A DNA stretch of 64,000 nt from Terriglobus roseus DSM 18391 (GTDB lineage Bacteria; Acidobacteriota; Terriglobia; Terriglobales; Acidobacteriaceae), in contig NC_018014.1 of the NCBI RefSeq assembly GCF_000265425.1, forward strand, positions 4,340,001 through 4,404,000. Reading direction: 5' to 3'. The position numbers and the translations under genes were made by a program. The notes under the pieces are model-generated. The model searched no databases. It was given only the letters and a program-made list of their open reading frames with translations, and had not been told where the DNA came from. Shown one piece after another: positions 35,336 to 45,464 of this stretch; position 1 is the stretch's first letter, and every line of letters starts with the position of its first letter.

Positions 35336-37190
35336 TTGCGACTGGCAGTAATTGAGGCGTCATCGGACGCTGAAGAGATGGAGCGAGTGAGACCTTTTCC
35401 GGCAAAAAGTTTGACGCTCCCGCAACGCGCCGGTCTGTGGCTGTTGGGATGTGTCGTTGTCATCATCTTTGCCGTCGCGAACATTGGTACCGATCTCTCG
35501 CTCACTCAGTTCTCCGCGCCAGCTAGGCTCCCTCGTCGAACACTTCCGTCGACCAAAGTTATTACGTCACGGCGAGGGCGCTCGCGACGCTGGCGGCAAC
35601 ACCTCAAGAGCAACAATATGCGGTGCTCGCCATGCGTTCGGCGGACCACGAGCTCGATCAAAGCTTCGCATCCGCAATTCGCAACTCGGCAAGCCACCGG
35701 CTGGCACTCACGCCCGCAGTTTTGTCGATGCTTCACCAGTCCGCTGAGCTGAAGCAGGCAATCCGAACTGACCAGGCAGCCGTTACAGCCGCGAGTGCTG
35801 CGGGAGCGGATGCTCCTGATGACGACGGAGAACGGTTGCGTACCGCGCAGGCCCAGCTCGTCCTGGACCAGGACGAGCTGGAGAATGTACAGCAGGATCT
35901 CGCCAGGATGGGTGGTGATCCTCAGACGGACGTTAAACAAGCCTTCGATCAACACCGATCCATTGAAAGCCAGGCATCGGCACTGCCAGAGAACACAGCA
36001 ACCGGAGCACTGGAGTCCTCCCGGTCTTTGCATTCGGTCGTAGGGAAGGTGCAAATCCTGTCGTCGTTGAAAGAGCGCCAGCATGCCCTCATCGACGCGA
36101 GGAACAAGGCCTTAGCTGCTCAACAAAAGTTGCAGCAGCAACATGATGTTTTGGCAAAGAAGACTTACACGCCCGCACCGGGCGAAGATCCTGCCTCGAG
36201 GGCAGGCAAGCTTGCACAGCTGCGTGCGTCGGCGGAACGCGAGAAAGACATGACGGACCTCGACAAACGGGTCCGTGACCTGGGACAGCTGGCGACAGTC
36301 TATGTGGACTGGACCCATCTCGTGCAGACTCAGCGTCGAGTTCTGCGGACCGCTCTCACCGCTGATTTCCTGACAATCCTGATGGCAGTACTTGGCATCT
36401 TTGCGCTGAGCGGACTTGCGCAGTACCTCATCAACCGATGAGAGAAGAACCACCATCACCGCCTGAAGCATGCCCGCGTCGTCCTCACGGTCCTTCTCGA
36501 AGTGATCGTCGTCGCGCGGGTAGCGGTTGTGATCTTCGGCATGCCCGGTTACGTTTCCACGATCATCGGTTTCGTCACCGCGGGTATTACAGTTACGTTG
36601 AAAGACTTCCTGGTCTCGTTCGTCGGTTGGTTTGCCCTGATGGGTCGACGCGGTGTTCAAGTCGGCGACTGGGTTGAGATCGACGGAACGCAGGGAGAGG
36701 TGCTGGAAGTCACGGCACTTCATACCTATGTTCTCGAAGCTGGGAACTGGGCGACGAGCGGACAGTTCACCGGCCGGCAGGCCGTGTTTATGAACAAGTA
36801 CGCGGTGGAGCGGAAGTACTTCAACTTTTCTACTTCGGAGCAGTGGTTATGGGAAGAGTAGGTGATTCCCGTGCCAGCGAGCAAGGTAATCACTCAGGAG
36901 CTGCTAGCCCACGTACAGCAATTGATTGCGGTTGAGACACAGGACGACATGGCGGCAGCGGAGATCTCATGGCGAGGACTCGCTATGACACATGGCCTGC
37001 ACGAACGAAAGGCGCACCCGCGGCGGTAGTTCGCACGTCGTCGGCAGGTCTGGAGGTTGTGGTCCGTTATGTCACCAAAGCTCCAAGACGCTTCGAGACG
37101 GCTGTTCGCCTCCGCCAGGTCGTGCTTGGAGCGCTCGGACTGGGATCGGTTGTGGACCCTAGCATCCTGACTAGTCCGATTGCCACCTAG
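35336..37190 (+). pseudogene. Mechanosensitive channel (MscS-type) gene with four disabling lesions
   Basis: Pieces of one MscS-family protein are spread over two frames. The first has a membrane helix (AGLWLLGCVVVIIFAV) and loses frame near 35525. A long helical periplasmic part follows (VDQSYYVTARALATLAATPQ ... RSADHELDQSFASAI) to an in-frame TGA at 36439-36441. In the same frame come the pore and beta domain (VIFGMPGYVSTIIGFVTAGI, FVGWFALMGRRGVQVGDWVE, NKYAVERKYFNFSTSEQWLW) up to a TAG at 36859-36861. Then VIPVPASKVITQELLAHVQQ continues until ~37025, where the C-terminal VVRTSSAGLEVVVRYVTKAP is only readable in another frame. Four lesions make real decay more likely than sequencing error. 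Confidence 0.8.
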
Positions 37191-37396
37191 GCACCTCACA
37201 ACATCGTCAGCCATTCGAGGTGCTTCAATGCTAATGATTTGTGGTGCTTTCCTAAGGACGATCTCGACTGGTGAGAACAGGTCAATGCACTCGTTGAGGT
37301 CTCCGTGAGCGAATTGGCGATTTCCCACTTGTCGAGAAAGGCTGCTTACAGGATGAACGTATATGGGAGAAATCGACTGCAGGCCTACTGCCAGAC

Positions 37397-37774
37397 TTAC
37401 GCGCTTTCTACTGCGGCCGGGTTGATGAAGATATAAAGTGCGGTGATCCGCTCCCCCTCAAGTGTGACAATATCCATCCCGCTGGCGAGTACGGAGCCAT
37501 CTTCCAATGCAAGCGTCCATGGCAGACGGGCTAGATTGTGGTTTTGTGTCACTGCACCCGCGGCGCGGAAGAGTGCACTAGGCGGCAAGGTCTGCAGCAC
37601 CTCTGTGACTCGCAGGTTGATGGCCTCGTGGCCTTTGAAGCTGGCGTCGTCTTCAAAGAAGACGGCCTCGGGAACGTAAAGTTCTTGAAGAACCTGGAGG
37701 CGTTTCGTCTCATCCTTCTCATTGAAAACTTCCAGCAGATTGCGGACGATAACGGGTGATTCGTGTTCTTTCAT
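37397..37774 (-). CDS. SnoaL/NTF2-like protein
   Basis: 125 residues. The pattern fits the SnoaL-like polyketide-cyclase/NTF2 fold: N-terminal helices (VIVRNLLEVFNEKDETKRLQ), then ELYVPEAVFFEDDASFKGHE, AINLRVTEVLQTLPPSALFR, and a C-terminal strand set (LPWTLALEDGSVLASGMDIV, ERITALYIFI). Members bind small hydrophobic ligands or act as isomerases/cyclases, and many are of unknown role. No signal peptide. It stands alone after the decayed MscS gene. The 206 bases between them hold only a possible remnant on the minus strand. Confidence 0.78.
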   Translation of the reverse strand: MKEHESPVIVRNLLEVFNEKDETKRLQVLQELYVPEAVFFEDDASFKGHEAINLRVTEVLQTLPPSALFRAAGAVTQNHNLARLPWTLALEDGSVLASGMDIVTLEGERITALYIFINPAAVESA

Positions 37775-38073
37775 GGATCACTTGCCTTCAGTAGGGATGT
37801 GCGACCCGCGAGACCATCTCCGGTAACTCAAAAAACCGCGTTTCGCAGACCCATTTTAGACGGGGACCGAGTCAACAGTGGAAATTCGGCTTGACGGCGA
37901 CTTGCGTCGAGGCGTTTTCAGATTGAGAGAACAGGCCAATGCGTTTACTGACAGCTTCAGAGCACTCTTCGCGCAGCTCCTCCGAATTGAGTTGTACGCT
38001 CAACACACGCGCACCTCGCACGAACGAGGGCCGCGTTTTACTTTGGAGTGATCCCTGTCCTTCTGGAGAACCG

Positions 38074-38982
38074 ATGCGTCTGACCGGCCGGCTGTTCTTT
38101 GCTGCAATCTCCATGTGCTCCCTTCCCTGCGCCACTGCCACCGCACAGGCCGTCGCCTTCACATGGGACGACCTGCCCGCACACAGTGCCCTGCCACCCG
38201 GACAGACACGCCTCGAAATCGCACAATCGATCCTCAAAGCCATGAAGGACAAGAACCTGCCGCCTGCCTACGGCTTCGTTAACGGCAGCTTCATGGAACA
38301 CGAGCCCGGCACCGAGAGTGTCCTCAAGGCATGGCGCGCCGCAGGCCTCCCCCTCGGCAATCACACCTGGTCCCACATGAACCTGAACAATAGTCCAGTC
38401 GAAGCATGGGAGCAGGACCTCCAGAAGAACGAACCGCTCCTCCGCGAATACGCCACCGGAGCTGACTGGCACTGGCTCCGTTACCCCAACCTCGCCGAAG
38501 GACACGACGAGAAGCGAACCGAAGCCCGAGCCTTCCTGAAGACGCAGGGATACCACATCGCCTCCGTCACCATGAGCTTCGGCGACTACGCCTGGAACAC
38601 TCCCTACGCACGCTGCGTCCAGACCCACGATGAAGCCGCCATCGCAAACCTCGAAGCCAGCTACCTCAAGGCCGCAGACGAAACCATCACCTACACCCGC
38701 AGCGCCTCCAAAGCAGTCTTCGGCCACGACATCCCCTACGTCCTCCTCATGCACGTAGGCGCCCTCGACGCCAAGCTGCTCCCCGGCCTCCTGGCGCTCT
38801 ACCAGCAGCGAGGCTTCCGCTTCATCACCCTCGAAGAAGCCGAGTCCGATCCCTTCTACGCAAGCGACCGCAACATCGTCCCCGAAGCCAACCCAGCCAC
38901 CTTCGAAGCAGCCGCCGCCACCAAAGGCATCAAGCTACCGCCACACCCAGCCCTACCCAAAATGGACGACCTCTGCCAGTAA
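38074..38982 (+). CDS. Secreted polysaccharide deacetylase
   Basis: 302 residues from ATG 38074 (GGAG at -8), beginning a signal peptide (MRLTGRLFFAAISMCSLPCA, cleavage after ATAQ). NodB-type motifs: AFTWDDLPAH (Asp32/33) in place of the usual TFDD, GNHTWSHMNL with metal-binding His98 and His102, and LRYPNLAEGHD as the substrate-groove RxP motif. Such enzymes remove N- or O-acetyl groups from chitin-like, peptidoglycan or exopolysaccharide chains in the periplasm. The frame is open further upstream but without signal-peptide character. High-GC codon use returns here after the accessory-looking region. Confidence 0.87.
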   Translation: MRLTGRLFFAAISMCSLPCATATAQAVAFTWDDLPAHSALPPGQTRLEIAQSILKAMKDKNLPPAYGFVNGSFMEHEPGTESVLKAWRAAGLPLGNHTWSHMNLNNSPVEAWEQDLQKNEPLLREYATGADWHWLRYPNLAEGHDEKRTEARAFLKTQGYHIASVTMSFGDYAWNTPYARCVQTHDEAAIANLEASYLKAADETITYTRSASKAVFGHDIPYVLLMHVGALDAKLLPGLLALYQQRGFRFITLEEAESDPFYASDRNIVPEANPATFEAAAATKGIKLPPHPALPKMDDLCQ

Positions 38983-39088
38983 GAGGCGCCCTCCAACGAG
39001 CCGAATCCACAAGAAAAAGCGGCCGGCACGCACCAAGTGTGACTGAGACGTCTCAATCAGTGCAGGAAACATCCATTTACCCTTAGGA

Positions 39089-39370
39089 ATGGCAGTTTTC
39101 TGGGACCACAAAGACGAGCTCGAAAAGTACGAATTCATGATGGGCGTTGAGCGTGGGCGCCTCGCCGTCTCGCTCGATATCCTCACCGACGCCCTCGCAC
39201 TCATAGGCCAGCACGGCGTCTACTGCGTCTCCACACGCCACCCAGGCCAACCCGCACTCGACCTGAAAGCCGTGATGGGCGGCATCAATGACGCAAAGGA
39301 ACTCATCGGCTCCGCCATGGAAGAGCTCCGCAAGAACAAGGAAGCCACTGGCAAACCAAACGCACAGTAG
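39089..39370 (+). CDS. Hypothetical 93-residue protein
   Basis: Predicted helical cytoplasmic protein: AVFWDHKDELEKYEFMMGVE, GRLAVSLDILTDALALIGQH, then a central HPGQPALDLKAVMGG and a charged C-terminal helix (DAKELIGSAMEELRKNKEAT). No known family. It ends 14 bases before the tRNA gene on the same strand. The evidence for a real gene is its balanced composition and typical codon use. Confidence 0.55.
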   Translation: MAVFWDHKDELEKYEFMMGVERGRLAVSLDILTDALALIGQHGVYCVSTRHPGQPALDLKAVMGGINDAKELIGSAMEELRKNKEATGKPNAQ

Positions 39371-39384
39371 TACACTAAAGCAAC

Positions 39385-39461
39385 GCATCCGTAGCTCAGC
39401 TGGATAGAGCGGCAGCCTCCGAAGCTGTAGGTCAGAGGTTCGAATCCTCTCGGGTGCACCA
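39385..39461 (+). tRNA. tRNA-Arg (anticodon CCG)
   Basis: A full cloverleaf: acceptor GCATCCG pairing with CGGGTGC, D-arm GCTC...GAGC, anticodon loop CTCCGAA with anticodon CCG (reads CGG), and T-arm CAGAGGTTCGAATCCTCTC-type with the invariant TTCGAAT. Discriminator A and encoded CCA at 39459-39461. A terminator hairpin follows within 10 bases. Confidence 0.95.
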
Positions 39462-39468
39462 CCTTTTG

Positions 39469-39494
39469 AAAGCTCCGGCAACTGCCGGAGCTTT
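39469..39494 (+). terminator. Terminator of the tRNA-Arg gene
   Basis: Stem AAGCTCCGGC / GCCGGAGCTT with an AACT-type loop followed by TTCTCTTT, directly after the tRNA. Canonical rho-independent shape. Confidence 0.85.
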
Positions 39495-39517
39495 TCTCTT
39501 TCCGACACGCAAACGCA

Positions 39518-39547
39518 GAAAAGCCCCGGCAATTGCCGGGGCTTTTC
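39518..39547 (-). terminator. Terminator of the TonB-dependent receptor gene
   Basis: Perfect 13-bp stem GAAAAGCCCCGGC / GCCGGGGCTTTTC with loop AATT, 22 bases beyond the receptor stop. It is nearly the same sequence as the tRNA terminator 24 bases away. Confidence 0.85.
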
Positions 39548-39568
39548 GTTGTAAGTGCAAACGACGAG

Positions 39569-42500
39569 TTAGAAGAACAACTTCGCCGTGAACTGCAGCT
39601 GACGCGGTCCAAACAGCACGCTGCTCGTAGAGGTCGGATTGCCGAACGGCACTGCCGTGTAGGGTCCGATCGTCGTTGCCGTGTTGAATTGGTAAGCCGT
39701 GGTGCTCTGCGAGATGATGTGGCGGCGGTTCGCAACGTTGAACGCTTCCACGAAGAACTGCATGCGGATGTTCTCGTGGATCGGAAGATCGCGCGAGACA
39801 CGTGCATCGACGTTACGGATACCCGGTCCGGGGATCGCGTTACGCTTGATCTGCGGTGCTCGCCCCGAGCTGTTGGATGCGAACAGGCTGACCTGACCGC
39901 CCGTAACGCCACCATCGATACCGCCGGTGTTGTTACCCGACATCGTTGCAGTCAGAGGCAGACCAGTCTGCTCCGTCGCCGTTCCAGACACGGTCCATCC
40001 ATTGGCCGCGTAGCGAGCATAACGGTTGGCAATGTTGAACTTCGGGGCATAGACCACGCTGCCGACGAAGCGCCCGCGCATGTCCAGATCCGAACGACCA
40101 TACTCACCAAGCGTACCCGGCAGCTTCAGGTTAAACGGATCGAGAATCGTGTTCGTTCCGTTGAAGGTGCCGTTCTGACCGGAGACCTGGCTACCGTCGA
40201 TATTCTTTGACCAGGTATAGTTCACCAGCATTTCGATACCGTTCGACATGCTCTTACGGATCGAGAAAGCGCCGGAGTTATACCAGGTGTTCAGACCGCT
40301 GTAGCCCGTCAGGATGATGCCGTCGTTCGGGGACAAACGTCCCTGTCCGCCGGTAGACGTCGTGGCATAGAACGGAACCGTGATAGCGCGAACTGCGCCA
40401 TTGGCTTCCGTGATGTTGTACGTGCGGGTAAGTGATGTGCGATTCAGATTCGAATCGATGAAGTACGGCAGACGCATACCACGCGTGCCGACGTATGCGA
40501 GCGACAGGCTGATCTTGCCCGGCAGCTCCTGCTCCACAGCGAGATCGATCGAATGGGTGTACGGGTTGCTGAACTTCTTATCCTGTCCGCGGAAAGCGAA
40601 CGTCTGCGCAGCCGCAGCGCCTGCGCCCTGAACGATGGGCGTATTCGCACCAGCGAATGGAGCAGCAAGCGTCGGTCCCGGCGGCGTGAAGAGCACGTTC
40701 GTGTTCTGCGGTGCACCAGCGGCAAATGAATAGGTGGTCAGCGTATTTGCGGTCGGGCAGGTTGTCGCGATGATCGTGCAGGTTGGTGTGCTGATAACGG
40801 GGAAGTTGTACTGCTGCTGGAAGACGCCGTTCTCGACGCGTGTTGCGTAGAACGTCGAATTCGAAGTCAGACCGTAGAAGATTCCATAGCCGCCACGCAC
40901 CACGGTTCCCGGGATCGGGCTCCATGCAAATCCAAGGCGGGGCTGGTACATCTTGTAGTTCGTGTTGATAGTGCTGGTAACTGCATTGCCGAGCGGGCTG
41001 GGCGCGCCGTTTGCGCTGTTGGTGTAGGGGCGCGGCGGCTGCGGCACGAGCTGCACGTCATAACGCAGGCCAAGGCTGACCGTCAGGTCCGAGCGCACCT
41101 TCCAGGAATCTTCCGCAAACACCGCGAGATCCTTGTTCCAGAAATCATCCTTGCCGGCGCCCGTGATGGGATCGTTGACCTGGGTGAAATTGGAGTAGCG
41201 GCGGCCTGCAGCCGGATTGGTATTGAACACGTCCAGTACATAGTTCTGGAACGCCGCGAGAGCACCGGTGACCGTAGCGCAACCAGCAGTTTGTACACCG
41301 GAAGCGCACTGGCCCGTCAGAGCCGAATAGGTGTAAAGACCGCCACCCTGGAACAGGTTCTGAATCTGCTCGTGGATGAAGTTCAAATCCACGCCAGCCT
41401 TGAGCGTGTGCTTACCCTTGGTGATGGAGTACGTGTCGCTCGCCTGCCAGCGGTGCTCGTCGGGGAATGCACCACGCGGCAGTGCGTTGGGCAGACCGTA
41501 AGAGAACAGGCCCGAGATGGAAACGTTCGGTCCCGGTGAGTTTGCCTGCGTCACTTCCAGATCACGCGACCACTGGAAACGCGCCTGATTGGCAGAGCTG
41601 GATGTCAGCACATGCTCCCAGTTCGCAATAAAAATGCGCTCATGGAAGTCCGCGCGGCCGTTGGTCGAAGCCGAGCTGTTGTTTGCCGTTGCAGACGTGG
41701 TGTAGCCATTCGGCTGCTTGTAGTTCTGGAAGTTGAATTCGGCAGAGATGTGGTCACGGTTGCTGAGCTGGTAGTCCAGTCGCGGGAAGAAAATATCCTG
41801 CGTCAGGTTGCGCGATGCCGCCGTGAGGTTACCCGTGATGAAGGACTTCGCAGCAGCGCACTGAATTGCCGTTACGGGAGCCGGGCAGGTGTAACCAGCC
41901 AACGTACCCGTAGGGATCGACGAGGTGTACAGCAGCGGGTTGACCTTGCGGAAACCGTCATAGGTGAAGAAGTAGAAGAGCTTGTCCTTGATGATCGGAC
42001 CACCTACGGAGCCACCAAACTGCTGCTGCTGATGGACCGTTGGGGTAAGAAGGAACTGGCTTGCACCCGGCTGACGGCCCTGGAACTTCGAGAGTGGATC
42101 GAGTGCATTCAGCGAGGGGTAACGCAGGTAATAGAACAGGTCACCGTGCAGCGTATTGTTACCGCTGCGGGTGATCGCATTGATCTGTCCGCCGGCAGCC
42201 TGACCAAACTCAGCCGAGTATCCCGAAGTGGACGACTGAAACTCCTTGATCGAATCCTGCGAGAAGACATACGGGGCGCCAATCGCGCGTCCACGAGCTT
42301 CCGAGAAGAACGCCTGCTGATTGTTGGCGCCATCGATCAGGTTGGTGTTGTACAGACCAGAGACACCGCGGTAGGAGATGAGACCGCTGTTTCCGTCCGG
42401 CACCACGTTGTTCGTTAGCAAAACGAAGTTGTCATAGCGACGACCGTTGACCGGCAGGTTGCTCACCAGGACTTCGCCTACGTTCTGCGAGATCTGAACC

Positions 42501-42910
42501 TTGTCCGTGTCGATCAGCGGAGCCGTATCCGATACCGAAACTTCCGTCGACACACTGGCTGCTGGCAATGCCGCGTCGATAGTGACTGTCTGACCAACGT
42601 TGAGGCTGACGTTCTTTTGATCGATCTTGCCGAAGGAACCGCCACCAATTACGACTTCATACTTACCCGGCTGGAGGAAGGTGCTGGTGTACACGCCCGC
42701 CGAGTTCGTCGTAAAGGTACGGGTAGCGCCCGTCTCCGTGTTGATGATGCTGACCTGCGCATCAGGAACCGCCGCACCACTCTTGTCCGTGACGTTGCCG
42801 GTGATCGTGGCCGTACCGGCATTCTGCGCGAGCGCTGTGCCTACCGAGGTAAGACCACAGGCGAGAACTGCCGTGGCCCAGACTTTATTGGAAAGGAAGT
42901 AGTTCTTCAA
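39569..42910 (-). CDS. Oar-like TonB-dependent receptor with carboxypeptidase-regulatory domain
   Basis: About 1113 residues. TTG 42910 is taken as start because TAGGAG lies 9 bases upstream; another TTG at 42934 is in frame but has no such site. The signal peptide (WATAVLACGLTSVGTALAQ) is followed by a CarboxypepD_reg-like domain (GTATITGNVTDKSGAAVPDA). A plug domain comes next (SQNVGEVLVSNLPVNGRRYD, SGYSAEFGQAAGGQINAITR), then a long 22-strand-type barrel ending in LQFTAKLFF. Acidobacteria carry many such receptors, thought to import large glycans or peptides with TonB-ExbBD energy. Ligand not predictable. Single gene with its own terminator. Confidence 0.93.
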   Translation of the reverse strand: MKNYFLSNKVWATAVLACGLTSVGTALAQNAGTATITGNVTDKSGAAVPDAQVSIINTETGATRTFTTNSAGVYTSTFLQPGKYEVVIGGGSFGKIDQKNVSLNVGQTVTIDAALPAASVSTEVSVSDTAPLIDTDKVQISQNVGEVLVSNLPVNGRRYDNFVLLTNNVVPDGNSGLISYRGVSGLYNTNLIDGANNQQAFFSEARGRAIGAPYVFSQDSIKEFQSSTSGYSAEFGQAAGGQINAITRSGNNTLHGDLFYYLRYPSLNALDPLSKFQGRQPGASQFLLTPTVHQQQQFGGSVGGPIIKDKLFYFFTYDGFRKVNPLLYTSSIPTGTLAGYTCPAPVTAIQCAAAKSFITGNLTAASRNLTQDIFFPRLDYQLSNRDHISAEFNFQNYKQPNGYTTSATANNSSASTNGRADFHERIFIANWEHVLTSSSANQARFQWSRDLEVTQANSPGPNVSISGLFSYGLPNALPRGAFPDEHRWQASDTYSITKGKHTLKAGVDLNFIHEQIQNLFQGGGLYTYSALTGQCASGVQTAGCATVTGALAAFQNYVLDVFNTNPAAGRRYSNFTQVNDPITGAGKDDFWNKDLAVFAEDSWKVRSDLTVSLGLRYDVQLVPQPPRPYTNSANGAPSPLGNAVTSTINTNYKMYQPRLGFAWSPIPGTVVRGGYGIFYGLTSNSTFYATRVENGVFQQQYNFPVISTPTCTIIATTCPTANTLTTYSFAAGAPQNTNVLFTPPGPTLAAPFAGANTPIVQGAGAAAAQTFAFRGQDKKFSNPYTHSIDLAVEQELPGKISLSLAYVGTRGMRLPYFIDSNLNRTSLTRTYNITEANGAVRAITVPFYATTSTGGQGRLSPNDGIILTGYSGLNTWYNSGAFSIRKSMSNGIEMLVNYTWSKNIDGSQVSGQNGTFNGTNTILDPFNLKLPGTLGEYGRSDLDMRGRFVGSVVYAPKFNIANRYARYAANGWTVSGTATEQTGLPLTATMSGNNTGGIDGGVTGGQVSLFASNSSGRAPQIKRNAIPGPGIRNVDARVSRDLPIHENIRMQFFVEAFNVANRRHIISQSTTAYQFNTATTIGPYTAVPFGNPTSTSSVLFGPRQLQFTAKLFF

Positions 42911-43128
42911 CTGGCGTACTCCTAAAGACTTCAATTTCCCCCGGCACCGAACGCGGTGATTCCTGGGGTTAGAAACTTCGTCCTATACCGGACGAGGGCT
43001 GCGTTCCGATCGAATAGCGTCAGGACTCACTGACAGCCGAAATCGCAAATTGGGGATTAAGTTCTACGGTCGGGCACAGTCCCGCTACCTGTCAAGCAAG
43101 AAAGATGAAGTTGAAACAAACAGCGCAA

Positions 43129-43173
43129 AAAAGCCTCCGAAACGGGGATAAATCCCGCTTTTCGGAGGCTTTT
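43129..43173 (-). terminator. Terminator of the DUF2237 gene
   Basis: Long stem: AAAAGCCTCCGAAA plus GGGAT pairing with ATCCC plus TTTTCGGAGGCTTTT. On the minus strand a run of six T follows. It lies 65 bases after the stop of the gene at 43238. The rest of 42911-43237 shows no gene. Confidence 0.85.
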
Positions 43174-43237
43174 ACTGATTTCTGTAGCCTGATTCTGTTG
43201 TGTATCGGAAGCTGACTTACTTCGATTTCGAGTGCTC

Positions 43238-43639
43238 TTAGTGCAGTTTGTCAGGGATGACAGCGTGCTGAAGCAGGACGTCAAACGGCACAATACGCAA
43301 TGTGTTTTCGTGCGTCGCTTCCAGCACCACCGGGCACCCCGCTCCGGCTTGGTAAACCTGCAGCCAACGGGCAGCGCAGACGCACCAGCGATCGCCTGCC
43401 TTCAGGCCCGGAAAGCCATACTGCGGCATCGGTGTCGACAGGTCATTGCCAAGGTGCTTCGACACAGCGAGGAACTCCTCCGACACGATGCAGCACACGG
43501 TGTGCACGCCAAGATCATCCGGTCCTGTATCACAGCAGCCATCACGATAGAAGCCAGTCATCGGATCGCAGCCACACGTCTGCATCGGCTGGCCCAGCAC
43601 GCTCTTCGATTCAGCTTTGATCGGCTCTTCGTATTCCAC
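43238..43639 (-). CDS. DUF2237 family protein
   Basis: 133 residues from GTG 43639 with GAGGTG 6 bases upstream. The family signature is clear: DPMTGFYRDGCCDTGPDDLG, then HTVCCIVSEEFLAVSKHLGN and AGAGCPVVLEATHENTLRIV. It is Cys-rich (CGC, GCCDTG, VCC, WCVC), so metal or redox chemistry is possible, but the family has no known function. Only 112 bases separate it from the stop of the ABC-F gene on the same strand. Confidence 0.9.
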   Translation of the reverse strand: MEYEEPIKAESKSVLGQPMQTCGCDPMTGFYRDGCCDTGPDDLGVHTVCCIVSEEFLAVSKHLGNDLSTPMPQYGFPGLKAGDRWCVCAARWLQVYQAGAGCPVVLEATHENTLRIVPFDVLLQHAVIPDKLH

Positions 43640-43751
43640 TGCGTCACCTCAACTACTGCCTGTAACAACAAAGTTCACAACCTTCGCACAGCGTTCCCGA
43701 TAGCGCAGGTGAACATCGTGAGAAGCGTTGTGAACTCTGTGTTCGAAACTA

Positions 43752-45383
43752 TTACTTCGCTGTCATTGCCAACTGCTGCTGATATTCCGCGTAGGGTCCC
43801 TTGTGATCGGTGACCTTGCCATGCTCAAAGTGCCACACTCGTGTGCCAACTTCTTCGATCAGATCCTGATCGTGCGTCACCAACAACAGTGTGCCCTCGT
43901 ACTTCTGCAGTGACTCGTTGAGCGCATTAATGCTCTCAAGATCAAGATGGTTTGTAGGCTCATCCAGAATGAGGATGTTCGGCTTCTGCAGCATCAGCTT
44001 GCAGAAAAGGAGCCGTGCCGCCTCGCCACCGCTCAACGCTTCCGTGCGCTTGGTGCCTTCTTCGCCACGGAACAGCATCTGTCCCAGGATGCCGCGGATC
44101 TCTTCCGTCGACTTCTTCGAGTCGAAGCCGTGCAGCCACTCCGCGACGGTCGTGCCCATCTGAATGGCGGCTTTATGGTCCTGTGCAAAGTAGCCGATCT
44201 GCGCCTCATGGCCCCACTTCACGTCGCCCTGCGTGCGGTCGAAGTCGCTGTCCTGCACATCGGGGAAGCCCGACAGTAGCGACTTGATCAGCGTCGTCTT
44301 GCCGGTACCGTTACGGCCGATCAGCATGACCTTGTCACCGCGCATCAACTGCGAGGTGAAGGGAGCGAAGACAGGTCCGTGCGTGCCATCAGGAGCAGGA
44401 GTGTCATACGTCTTGCTGAGGCCTTCTACGTCCAGCACATGCTTACCGCTGGGGCGAAGCGTGTCGAAGCGAATGAACGGGCGCTGGATGTTCGACCGCG
44501 CCAACTCAGTTGTGGCAAGACGCTCCACTTCCTTCTTGCGGCTGTTCACCTGCGAGGACCGTGTACCTGCGCTGAATCGCGCGATGAAGTCCTGCAGTTG
44601 CTCGATCTTCTTGGTGCGCTCTTCGTTCTGGCTCTCGATGCGCGTACGCACGCTGACCTTCTGCAGCACCATGTCGTCGTAGCCACCGTTATAGGTGATG
44701 ATCGTCTGGTAATCGATGTCGGCGATGTGCGTGCACACGGCGTTCAGGAAGTGACGATCATGCGAGATGGTGATGAGCGTGCCACGGTAAGCCAGCAGGA
44801 AGTCCTGCAGCCAGTGCACTGATTCAAGATCGAGATAGTTCGTGGGTTCGTCCAGCAGCAGCGCATCCGGCGAACCGAACAAGGCCTGCGCGAGCAGCAC
44901 GCGAACCTTCTGGCCGCCCTGCAGCTCGCTCATCTTGCGCTCGTGAACAGAGTCAGGAATATCGAGGCCCTGCAGCAGAATGGCGGCATCGGCCTCGGCT
45001 TCGTAGCCATTCTCGTCGCCGACGATGCCTTCGAGCTCGCCCAGACGGCTGCCGTCTTCGTCGGTCAGCTCGGCCTTGTTATACAGGTTCTCGCGCTCTT
45101 CCAGAGCGGCCCACAGAGGAGCGTTGCCCATGATAACGGTATCGATCACGCGATACGCGTCGAAGGCATACTGATCCTGGCGAAGGATGCCGAGCTTGCG
45201 TGGGCGAACAACGATGCCCTTCTGCGCTTCCAGCTCGCCTGTGAGTACCTTCATGAACGTGGACTTGCCGGCACCATTGGGTCCGGTCAGACCGTAGCGA
45301 CGGCCTGAGATAAATTGCGTGGATACGTCTTCGAAGAGAATCTTCGAGCCGTACCGCATCGTGACATTCGAGACTGAGATCAT
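43752..45383 (-). CDS. ABC-F family ATPase (YbiT/EttA-like)
   Basis: 543 residues with two ABC ATPase domains and no membrane part, the ABC-F layout of ribosome-associated translation factors. Domain 1: Walker A GPNGAGKST, signature LQGGQKVRVLLAQALFG, Walker B DALLLDEPTNYLDL. Domain 2: GRNGTGKTTLIKSLL, LSGGEAARLLFCKLMLQKPN, ILILDEPTNHLDL. The linker between them (RTRIESQNEERTKKIEQLQD, RFSAGTRSSQVNSRKKEVER) fits the P-site tRNA interaction motif of YbiT-type members. It acts at the ribosomal E site to relieve stalled or slow translation. The short C-terminus argues against Uup. Confidence 0.92.
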   Translation of the reverse strand: MISVSNVTMRYGSKILFEDVSTQFISGRRYGLTGPNGAGKSTFMKVLTGELEAQKGIVVRPRKLGILRQDQYAFDAYRVIDTVIMGNAPLWAALEERENLYNKAELTDEDGSRLGELEGIVGDENGYEAEADAAILLQGLDIPDSVHERKMSELQGGQKVRVLLAQALFGSPDALLLDEPTNYLDLESVHWLQDFLLAYRGTLITISHDRHFLNAVCTHIADIDYQTIITYNGGYDDMVLQKVSVRTRIESQNEERTKKIEQLQDFIARFSAGTRSSQVNSRKKEVERLATTELARSNIQRPFIRFDTLRPSGKHVLDVEGLSKTYDTPAPDGTHGPVFAPFTSQLMRGDKVMLIGRNGTGKTTLIKSLLSGFPDVQDSDFDRTQGDVKWGHEAQIGYFAQDHKAAIQMGTTVAEWLHGFDSKKSTEEIRGILGQMLFRGEEGTKRTEALSGGEAARLLFCKLMLQKPNILILDEPTNHLDLESINALNESLQKYEGTLLLVTHDQDLIEEVGTRVWHFEHGKVTDHKGPYAEYQQQLAMTAK

Positions 45384-45464
45384 CGTCTCTTATTTTCTCA
45401 TGCGGTGAACACAGGGCGAAACACGCACAAGTTCCGGTGCTCTACGCGCATCACATGATGCGTG

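Noticed and set aside
36894..37328. Minus-strand open frame of about 145 codons over the end of the MscS ruin
   Set aside because: Most of it is antisense to the channel remnant; only the first ~40 codons resemble another fragment, which is listed as a possible relic rather than a gene.
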